Assembly (NCBI GenBank): GCA_002473085.1 | Contig: DKTP01000118.1 | Span: 907 to 15,657, forward strand | Source of the DNA: Anaerolineales bacterium UBA7227 | Lineage (GTDB): Bacteria; Chloroflexota; Anaerolineae; Anaerolineales; Villigracilaceae | DNA length: 14,751 bases | Direction: 5' to 3' | Shown: piece after piece, positions 7,252-14,300 of the stretch | Numbering within the stretch: the first letter of the stretch is position 1 | Layout: each line of letters starts with the position of its first letter | Notes under the pieces: model-generated | Seen by the model: only the letters and a program-made list of their open reading frames with translations | Told to the model about the DNA's origin: nothing | Database searches by the model: none | Program-made: the position numbers and the translations under genes

Positions 7252-7788
7252 ATGACCGTCTTTTATCTCCTCGCCGGGATCTTCCTGACCTTCGCCGCGC
7301 TGTGGATTCTGGTCCCCGCGCTGTACGGACTCCCCTCTGTGCCGACGAATCCCGACCGCGTCCGCGCGGCGCTGCGCCTCGCGGACCTTCGAGCGGGCGA
7401 GGCTTTCTTCGACCTCGGCTGCGGCGACGGGCGGACTCTCGTCATCGCGGCGCGCGAGTTTGGCGCCCAAGCGACGGGGATCGAGATCGGACCCGCGCAA
7501 TGCCTCGTCAGCGCCGCGAACGCGGCTCGCAACGGAGTCCGCTCGCGGGTCCGCGTGAAGCGGGGGGATTTTCTCCGCGCCGACCTGCGCGCGGCGGACG
7601 TCGTCTTCGTCTACGCGACGACGCGCGAACTCCGTCGTTTGCAGCCGCGGCTCGAAAGTCAGCTGCGAAGCGGGACGCGCGTCGTCGCGGTCGGCTCGGA
7701 TTTCCCGGATTGGGAGCCCGTCAAAACGGACCGCGTCAATTTGATTTTCGTCTACAACATGCCGCCCCGATATAAAGTTGCGACATGA
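7252..7788 (+). CDS. Membrane-anchored class I SAM methyltransferase, FAM173-like
   Basis: The 178-residue protein has one N-terminal hydrophobic helix at about 3-24 and a Rossmann-type methyltransferase domain. SAM-binding motif I is FFDLGCGDG at 52-60, the acidic motif II residue is Glu78 in TGIEIG, and motif IV may lie around RGDFLRADLR at 104-113. The order of N-terminal membrane helix, DLGCGDGR and a late FPDWEP (151-156) recalls the FAM173/ATPSCKMT group of lysine methyltransferases, in which the corresponding block reads like FPHWTP. In mitochondria those enzymes methylate ATP synthase subunit c. Whether this bacterial protein has the same target is unknown. It is followed after about 40 bases by a separate promoter for hutI. 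Confidence 0.75.
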   Translation: MTVFYLLAGIFLTFAALWILVPALYGLPSVPTNPDRVRAALRLADLRAGEAFFDLGCGDGRTLVIAAREFGAQATGIEIGPAQCLVSAANAARNGVRSRVRVKRGDFLRADLRAADVVFVYATTRELRRLQPRLESQLRSGTRVVAVGSDFPDWEPVKTDRVNLIFVYNMPPRYKVAT

Positions 7789-7828
7789 AATCGCTGAATA
7801 ACCGGAGCGCGGAGGCCGTTTTGTCTTG

Positions 7829-7834
7829 TATAAT
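7829..7834 (+). promoter_or_regulatory. Perfect TATAAT -10 box upstream of hutI
   Basis: TATAAT would start transcription near 7841, giving a leader of about 50 bases before the ATG at 7893. There is no clear -35 box at 16-18 bases (the expected place reads AGCGCG) and no Shine-Dalgarno sequence before the start codon. Confidence 0.45.
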
Positions 7835-7892
7835 CGAAGCCTCACGGCTCGTCTCCGCGTGATCCCTCGTTTTCAGTCAAAGTATCCCTCCC

Positions 7893-9167
7893 ATGCTCAT
7901 CCACTCCTCCTCCCAACTCCTCACCCTCGCGGGCGGTCCCCAGCGCGGACAGCGCCTCGGCGACCTCGGCGTCATCGCGGACGGCGCGGTCGTCATCCGC
8001 GACGAGAAGATCCTCGCGGTCGGCAAGACCGACGAACTGCGCGCCGCCTATCCCGACGAGCCCAGCCTCGACGCCGGCCGCGGCGTGCTGATGCCCGGCT
8101 TCGTGGACCCGCACACGCATCTCATCTGGGCGGGCGACCGCGCCGACGAGTTCGAGATGAAGATGGCCGGCGCCAACTATCTCGACATCCTCGCCGCGGG
8201 CGGCGGGATCATCTCCACCGTCCGCGCGACGCGCACGGCCAGCCTCGAAGCGCTGATCGCCCAGACGCGTCCGCGCCTGCTCCGCATGTTCGCGCACGGG
8301 ACGACGACCGCCGAGGCGAAAACGGGTTACGGCCTCACCACGGCCAGCGAACTGCGCCTGCTCAAAGCCCTGCTCGCGCTCGACGACGAAGGCCCGCTCG
8401 ACCTCGCCATCACCTTCCTCGGCGCGCACGCCATCGCGCCCGAATACCGGGACGACCCGCAGGGCTACACCGACGAGATCGTCAACTCCACGCTCCCGAT
8501 GTTAAAGGAATGGTGGGGCATCCACGCGCCGCGCCATGACCTGCCCTTCGTGGACGTCTTCTGTGAGAACAAGGCCTTCACCCTCGAGCAGTCGCGTCAG
8601 ATCCTGACCCGCGCCGCCTCGCTGGGATTCCCGCTCAAGATCCACGCCGACGAGTTCGACAACCTCGGCGGCGCGGCGCTGGCGGTGGAACTGGGCGCGG
8701 CCTCCGCCGACCACCTCGTCAAAACCTCCGACGCCGACATCGCCGCGCTCGGTCAATCCGACACCGTCGCGGTCTCGCTTCCCTGCACGCCGTTCGGCCT
8801 GGCGGAATGCGAGTACACGCCCGCGCGCAAACTCATCGAAGCGGACGCCATCCTGGCCCTCGCCACCGACTGCAACCCCGGCACCACCTGGAACGAATCC
8901 ATGCAATTCGTCATCGCGCTCGCCTGCCGCGCCATGAAGTTGACCCCCGCGCAAGCCATCGCCGCGACGACGATCAACTCCGCGCACGCCATCCGCCGCG
9001 CCCACGAGATCGGCTCCATCGAAGTCGGCAAACAGGCGGACATGCTGATCCTCTCCGTCAACGATTACCGTCAACTCGGCTATCGCTACGGGACCAACCT
9101 CGTCAAACACGTCATCAAGCGCGGCCGCGTCTACTCTGTGGACGTGGGATACTACCGAACCGCCTAA
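7893..9167 (+). CDS. hutI: Imidazolonepropionase
   Basis: This 424-residue protein hydrolyses imidazolonepropionate to formiminoglutamate, the third step of histidine breakdown, in the cytoplasm. It belongs to the amidohydrolase superfamily. Metal-binding residues seen are His74 and His76 (DPHTHLIWAGDR), His251 (KIHADEF) and Asp326 (LATDCNPGT). FLGAHAIAPEY (175-185) and TAEAKTGYGL (139-148) are further family blocks. Length is typical (about 400-420). The start at 7893 fits the usual short N-terminal strand before the barrel. No hutH, hutU or hutG gene lies in the window, so the rest of the pathway must be elsewhere. The downstream ABC transporter follows after 56 bases that contain a tandem repeat, so co-transcription is possible but not shown. 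Confidence 0.95.
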   Translation: MLIHSSSQLLTLAGGPQRGQRLGDLGVIADGAVVIRDEKILAVGKTDELRAAYPDEPSLDAGRGVLMPGFVDPHTHLIWAGDRADEFEMKMAGANYLDILAAGGGIISTVRATRTASLEALIAQTRPRLLRMFAHGTTTAEAKTGYGLTTASELRLLKALLALDDEGPLDLAITFLGAHAIAPEYRDDPQGYTDEIVNSTLPMLKEWWGIHAPRHDLPFVDVFCENKAFTLEQSRQILTRAASLGFPLKIHADEFDNLGGAALAVELGAASADHLVKTSDADIAALGQSDTVAVSLPCTPFGLAECEYTPARKLIEADAILALATDCNPGTTWNESMQFVIALACRAMKLTPAQAIAATTINSAHAIRRAHEIGSIEVGKQADMLILSVNDYRQLGYRYGTNLVKHVIKRGRVYSVDVGYYRTA

Positions 9168-9182
9168 CCCGCGCTACCGCTC

Positions 9183-9217
9183 ACTGATTACTGTCCACTG
9201 AACACTGATCACTGAAT
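9183..9217 (+). repeat. Five tandem 7-base repeats, consensus ACTGANN
   Basis: Five adjacent heptamers read ACTGATT, ACTGTCC, ACTGAAC, ACTGATC and ACTGAAT. The first four bases are identical in all five. The array ends 6 bases before the ATG of the ABC transporter and occupies the place of a ribosome binding site. Tandem heptamers of this type are known in cyanobacteria as short tandemly repeated repetitive sequences; the likeness is by form only. Confidence 0.85.
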
Positions 9218-9223
9218 TAACCC

Positions 9224-11038
9224 ATGGGCTTCTTCGCCGGACTCAACCCCGAAAAATACGACCGTCAATACTCCGACCGCGCGCTGGCGCGGCGTATCCT
9301 GTCCTATTTCAAATCACAGGCCGGACGCATCAGCCTCGTGGCGCTCCTCGTCGTCGCGCTCTCCGCGCTGAATGCCGCCACGCCCGTCGTCGTGGGCCGC
9401 ATCGTGGACGCGCTCGAAGAGCGGCCCGCGCTGAACGTCATCTGGCTGATCGGCTTCGCCATGCTGGCGCTGGGCGTCCTCACCTGGGGACTCAACTGGG
9501 CGCGGCGCAGCCTGTCGGTGCGCGCCGTCGGCGACGTGGCGCTCGACCTGCGCGGGCGCGCCTTCCGCGCCGCGGCCGACCATGACCTGTCGTTCTACGA
9601 CCAGTTCTCCTCGGGACGCATCGTCTCGCGCATCACCTCCGACACCAACGACTTCGGCCAGCTTGTCGTCATCCTCACCGACGTCGCCGCGCAGATGTTT
9701 CAGGCGGTTCTGCTCGGCGTGATTCTATTCAACACCGAATCGAGGATGGCCTGGCTGATGATGGGATTCGTCCCCATCGCGCTCGGTTTCACGCTGGGAT
9801 TCCGCGCCCTCGCCCGCCGCGTCACCAAACGCGGGATGCAGGCCATGGCCGACGTCAACGCCGCCATCAAGGAGACCGTCAGCGGGATTTCCATCGCCAA
9901 GAATTTTCGCCAGGAACAGAGCATCTTCGAGACCTTCGACGCCGCCAACCAGACCTCCTACGCGGTCAACGTGCAGCGCGGCCTCGTCTTCTCGCTGGTC
10001 TTCCCGATCCTGAACGCGATGAGCGGGATCTTCGTCGCCGTCCTCGTCTACGCGGGCGGCCTGTCCGTCGGGGAGGGAGTCGTCACCGCGGGCGCGTGGT
10101 ATCTCTTTATCCTCAGTCTGGACAGTTTCATGTTCCCCATCCTCAACCTGGCTTCGTTCTGGGCGCAGATCCAGTCGGGACTTTCGGCGGCCGAGCGCGT
10201 CTTCGCGTTGATCGACGCGGACCCCAACATCGTCCAGACCGACTCGCAGGCGGCCGGCCCCCTTCAGGGTCAGGTGCGCTTCGAGCAGGTGAGATTCCAA
10301 TACAAGGAAGACGAACCGATCCTCGCGGATTTCAACCTGCTCATCCAACCCGGGGAGAACCTGGCCCTCGTCGGCCACACCGGCGCGGGGAAGTCGTCCA
10401 TCGCGAAGTTGATCGCGCGCTTCTACGAGTTCCAGTCCGGCGCGTTGACGATTGACGGGCGCGACATCCGCTCGTTCGACCTGCAATCCTACCGCCGCCG
10501 GCTGGGGATCGTCTCGCAGGTCCCGTTCCTGTTCTCCGGGACGATTGCCGAGAACATCCGCTACGCCGCGCCTCACGCGTCCGAAAGCGAGATGACGCGG
10601 CTCGCCCGCCAGATCGGCGACGGCGAATGGCTGGACATCCTGCCCGACGGCCTGGACTCGCAGGTGGGCGAGCGCGGCAACCGTCTCTCGATGGGACAGC
10701 GTCAACTGGTCGCGTTGATGCGGGTGCTGGTCCAAAAGCCCGCCATCTTCATCCTCGACGAAGCCACCGCCAGCATTGACCCGTTCACCGAGTGGCAGAT
10801 CCAGCAGGCGTTGAACTTGATCCTGAAGAACGCCACCAGCATCCTGATCGCGCATCGGCTTTCCACGGTGAAGGCCGCGGACCGCATCGTGGTCATGCAA
10901 AAAGGCGCCATCATCGAAGAGGGGAACCACGACGAACTGCTCCAACAGGGCGGGCATTACGCCGAGTTGTACAACACGTATTTCCGTCACCAGAGCCTGG
11001 CATATATCGAACAGGCGAAAACGCTGGCGGCGGACTGA
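9224..11038 (+). CDS. ABC exporter half-transporter (fused membrane and ATPase domains)
   Basis: The 604-residue protein has an N-terminal membrane domain with about six helices (near 36-58, 72-90, 145-168, 175-195, 256-280, 288-310) and a C-terminal ATPase domain from about 350. ATPase motifs are complete: Walker A GHTGAGKS at 384-391, Q-loop Gln432, signature LSMGQ at 488-492 (Met in place of the usual second Gly), Walker B AIFILDE at 507-513 and the switch His544 in IAHRLS. It should work as a dimer, either with itself or with a partner half-transporter not present here. The substrate (lipid, peptide or drug) cannot be read from the sequence. No Shine-Dalgarno site precedes the ATG because the heptamer array fills that region. 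The start is supported by the domain layout but could be a few codons off. Confidence 0.93.
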   Translation: MGFFAGLNPEKYDRQYSDRALARRILSYFKSQAGRISLVALLVVALSALNAATPVVVGRIVDALEERPALNVIWLIGFAMLALGVLTWGLNWARRSLSVRAVGDVALDLRGRAFRAAADHDLSFYDQFSSGRIVSRITSDTNDFGQLVVILTDVAAQMFQAVLLGVILFNTESRMAWLMMGFVPIALGFTLGFRALARRVTKRGMQAMADVNAAIKETVSGISIAKNFRQEQSIFETFDAANQTSYAVNVQRGLVFSLVFPILNAMSGIFVAVLVYAGGLSVGEGVVTAGAWYLFILSLDSFMFPILNLASFWAQIQSGLSAAERVFALIDADPNIVQTDSQAAGPLQGQVRFEQVRFQYKEDEPILADFNLLIQPGENLALVGHTGAGKSSIAKLIARFYEFQSGALTIDGRDIRSFDLQSYRRRLGIVSQVPFLFSGTIAENIRYAAPHASESEMTRLARQIGDGEWLDILPDGLDSQVGERGNRLSMGQRQLVALMRVLVQKPAIFILDEATASIDPFTEWQIQQALNLILKNATSILIAHRLSTVKAADRIVVMQKGAIIEEGNHDELLQQGGHYAELYNTYFRHQSLAYIEQAKTLAAD

Positions 11039-11041
11039 GCG

Positions 11042-11095
11042 CCGAAGCAATTTCTCCGCAGGCGAGGAGACCGCTTCGCTTTGCCCGCAACGACA
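11042..11095. repeat. Imperfect palindromic intergenic element after the ABC gene
   Basis: CGAAGC (11043-11048) and TCTCC (11053-11057) pair with GGAGA (11066-11070) and GCTTCG (11073-11078), with a 4/2-base internal mismatch and an 8-base loop. The following TTTGCCCGCAACGACA completes a pattern that I recall as a common dispersed intergenic repeat (GAAGCAATCTCC...GGAGATTGCTTCG...CGCAATGACA) in several bacterial phyla, including Chloroflexota. It begins 4 bases after the ABC transporter stop and may also end its transcript. Confidence 0.5.
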
Positions 11096-11154
11096 GATTG
11101 TTAAAGCGTTGCAGCAGAGCGGCATTTTCTTATCAACTTTGCAAATTCGGGGCG

Positions 11155-11183
11155 TTGCCGCTTGAGTTTCCCAATGGTAAAAT
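11155..11183 (+). promoter_or_regulatory. Putative sigma70-type promoter of the repeat-protein gene
   Basis: TTGCCG (11155-11160) and TAAAAT (11178-11183) are separated by exactly 17 bases, matching 4 of 6 and 5 of 6 consensus positions. Transcription would start near 11190 and give a leader of about 170 bases before the ATG at 11362. Confidence 0.5.
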
Positions 11184-11184
11184 C

Positions 11185-11198
11185 GGTACTTAAGTACC
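11185..11198 (+). promoter_or_regulatory. 14-base perfect palindrome on the predicted start site; operator candidate
   Basis: GGTACTTAAGTACC is a perfect palindrome that begins one base after the -10 box and spans the predicted transcription start. A dimeric repressor bound there would block transcription. No regulator gene is in the window, so the binding protein is unknown. Confidence 0.4.
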
Positions 11199-11297
11199 AT
11201 CACATAGCAGGTCTGTAGCCCCGGATCCCTGTATTGAACGCTTTTTTTGTTTTTCTTTGAGCGCTTGTATTTCAAATAAGGCTTCGGGCAGACAAGG

Positions 11298-11330
11298 GTA
11301 AATCTGACCGCGCGGCGGCAGACTCTTTAC
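11298..11330 (+). promoter_or_regulatory. Stable bulged hairpin in the leader of the repeat-protein gene
   Basis: GTAAATCTG (11298-11306) and CCGC (11308-11311) pair with GCGG (11315-11318), CAGA (11319-11322) and TTTAC (11326-11330): 13 base pairs with a single-A bulge, a CTC bulge and a 3-base loop. It ends 17 bases before the ribosome binding site. GGCAGAC blocks at 11287 and 11317 with nearby TCTG blocks permit alternative pairings. The rest of the leader (11199-11297) holds a T-rich run (11242-11258) but nothing else I can name. Confidence 0.4.
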
Positions 11331-11347
11331 GATCTGCGACAATTATC

Positions 11348-11354
11348 GGAGGAG
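11348..11354 (+). promoter_or_regulatory. Strong ribosome binding site of the repeat-protein gene
   Basis: GGAGGAG lies 7 bases before the ATG at 11362 and decides the start. It is one of only three clear Shine-Dalgarno sites in the window, together with those of pepF and the C11 peptidase. Confidence 0.8.
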
Positions 11355-11361
11355 AAAGATC

Positions 11362-14300
11362 ATGACCGCGAAGCGCTTCGCCTCTTTCCTGCGTTTGAGT
11401 TTGATCGCCATGTTGCTGGCAGGATTGTTCGCCCAGCCGGGCCCGGTTTCTGCCGCCAGCCTGCCAGCTCAGATCAATAAACAGTTTACGCCGCTGCAAA
11501 TAGACGCAGGCGGCGTTTCTGTTCTACGGGTGACGGTCTTCAACCCGAACTCGTTCCCGTTGACGAGCGCCAGTTGGACGGACGACCTCGTCGGCGTTCA
11601 GCCGGGATTGTTCATCGCGAACCCAGCAGGTGTGGTCAACACCTGCGGCGGCAGCGTAACCGCTGCGCCAAACACGACCACCCTCTCCCTCACGGGCGGA
11701 ACCGTCCCCGCCCAGGTTGGCTCCACGCCGGGGCAATGTTACGTGGAAGTCAACGTCTCGTCCGTCACGCCCGGCAACCTGATCAACACGATCCCCGCGA
11801 ATAACCTGTCGTCCACCGGCGATGATGGCGGGACGCTCGTTTCCATCACCACCCCCCCCCCCGCCAGCGCCACCATCACGGTCATTGCCGTCTCGCCTCC
11901 CTCGCTGAGCAAATCGTTCTCCCCCAACACAATCTTCACCGGTCAAACCAGCACGATGACCATCCGTCTTAACAACAACGACGTGGACACCAACCTGACG
12001 GGCGCGTCCTACACGGACACTTTGCCCAGCGGACTGGTCGTCGCCACGCCGAACGGAGTCACCGCCACCGGCTGCGGACCCGGCGTCGTCTCGGCCATAT
12101 CAGGCGGGACGACGATCTCCCTGACGGGCGGCACGGTCACGCCTTCTGTGGACTGCGTCATCACCGTCAGCGTCACCGGCGCATCGGGACAGTACACCAA
12201 CACCATCCCCGCCGGGCCGGGCGGACCCGGTTCCCTGCATACCGACCAGGGCGTGACGAACAACAGCCCTGCCTCGGCAAACTTGAACGTTCAGCCGGTG
12301 GCAATCGCCAAGTCCTTCAGCCCCTCCACGGTTGACGCCGGGGACGTCAGCACGCTCACCATCACCCTCCAGAATCCGACCGGCTCAGCCTACACCGGCG
12401 CGAGCATCACCGATAGCCTCCTTTCCATGGGCGCGGGATTCACGGTGGCCGGTCCTCCCTCCGCGAATACCTGCGGCTTCACGACGATCACCGCCCCGAT
12501 TAACGGGACTTCGATCGCGGCATCCGGCGGGACCATCCCAGCCAGCGCCACGCCCCCCACGCCCGTTGGGACGTGCGTGCTTTCGATCCCGGTCCGAGCC
12601 GCGTTGACCGTCTCCGGAACCCGCACCAACACCATTCCCGCTAATACGCTGACCACTACGGAGGGCGTTACCAACTACCTGCCCGCCACTGCCAACCTGG
12701 CTGTCCGCGCCGCCTTATACGGCACAAAATCGTATTCGCCGACAGCCATTCCCCTGGGCGGAACCAGCACGGTGACCATCACCCTGTACAATCGCAGCGA
12801 TACCCCGCTGACCGGCGTCAATTTCACCGACACCATGCCCGCGGGCGTAACCGTTTCCGCGGCTCCCGCTTCCCCGCAGTGCGGCGGGACGGTTACCAAC
12901 ACGGCCACCACCGTCACATTGAGCAGCGGGACGATTCCCGCCAACGGCAGTTGCACCATCGTCTTTACCGTCACCAGCAGCGTTGCGGGCGGCCCTTACG
13001 TCAACACGGTTGACGCCAACACCATCGCCAACGATCAGGGAGTCGGCAACGCCGCTTTCAGCACTCCCACCGGCTTGACCGTTTCGCCTTCCTCCACCCT
13101 GCCGGTGAGAGTGACCAAGGCATTCCAGACCAACCCAATCACGCCCGGGCAGCCCAGCCGCCTGCGCATCACGCTCACCGCGCCGGTTGACACCGCCCTG
13201 TCCGGCTTGAACATCGTGGACACCCTGCCGGCCGGCCTGTTCGTCACGACGCCAAACTCCCCAACCGATAACTGCCCAGGCGCGAACGTCGTGGCGCCGA
13301 TCAACGGGGACACCATCAGCCTGACAGGCGCGACTCTCAATGCAGGCGCCAGTTGTAATATTGACGTGTGGGTCACTTCGTCATCGCCGGATCTTTACGT
13401 AAACACCATCCCCGCCGGAGCCATCTCCACCACTCAGGGACGCACGAACGACGATCCCGCCACCGCATCCATTCGCGTGACGAGTTTGACGGCAACCAAA
13501 GCCTTCTATGCGACGGTCGTTCAGGCGGGCGGACGCTCCACCATGACGATCACCCTGCAAAACAACGTTGACTCGCCGCTCGTCAACGTTTCCGTCACCG
13601 ACAACCTGCCCGGTACCGTCGCGAACGGAATCCGCGTCGCCGCGGTCCCGAACGCGTCCACCACCTGCGGCGCGGGGGTTATCACGGCAACTCCGGGCAG
13701 CAATATAGTCAGCATGACGGGCGGCACGGTCCCCGCGCAAGTGGGACTCATACCGGGCCTCTGCACCATCACTGTGGACGTGGTCGGCACGGACAGCACA
13801 CCCAGCTCGCCCAGCACGTATACCAACACCATCCCGGTCGCAAATATTTCGGGGACGGTCCAAAACACGGGCGTGATCATCAACCCCGTAGCGAACGCCT
13901 CCGCTGTGTTGACGATCCAAAACCTGACGATGGGCGTGGTTAAAGGCTTCAACCCGGTGCTGGTCTATGGCGGCGCGTATTCCACCATGAGCGTCCAGTT
14001 GATCAACCCGAACACAAACACCGCGCTGACCGGCATCGCCTTCACCGACGATATGACCCTGCTGGGCACGGGCATGGAACTTGCCAACCCGGTGGCGTTC
14101 GACACCGGAACCTGCGGCGGAACGCTGACCGGCAACCCCGGCGACGCCTCCTTCTCTTACAGCGGCGGCGCCCTGCCGGCCAACTCGACCTGCACCCTGA
14201 CCCTGCGCGTCGTCATGGACATCAACGGGAACCGCACGAATCGCATCCCCGTTGGAGCCGTCACCACTTTCAACGGCGTCTCCAATGCCTTTGCCACCGA

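Noticed and set aside
7213..7845. Minus-strand frame of 210 codons
   Set aside because: Antisense to the SAM methyltransferase gene, Arg/Asp/Glu-rich without any motif.
11208..11248. Hairpin CAGG/CCTG plus T7 as an intrinsic terminator or attenuator in the leader
   Set aside because: Only four base pairs, and 10 bases separate the stem from the T-run; too weak to call.
9725..11275. Minus-strand reading frame of 516 codons
   Set aside because: Antisense over the ABC transporter with its full set of ATPase motifs; no recognisable domain in the reverse frame.
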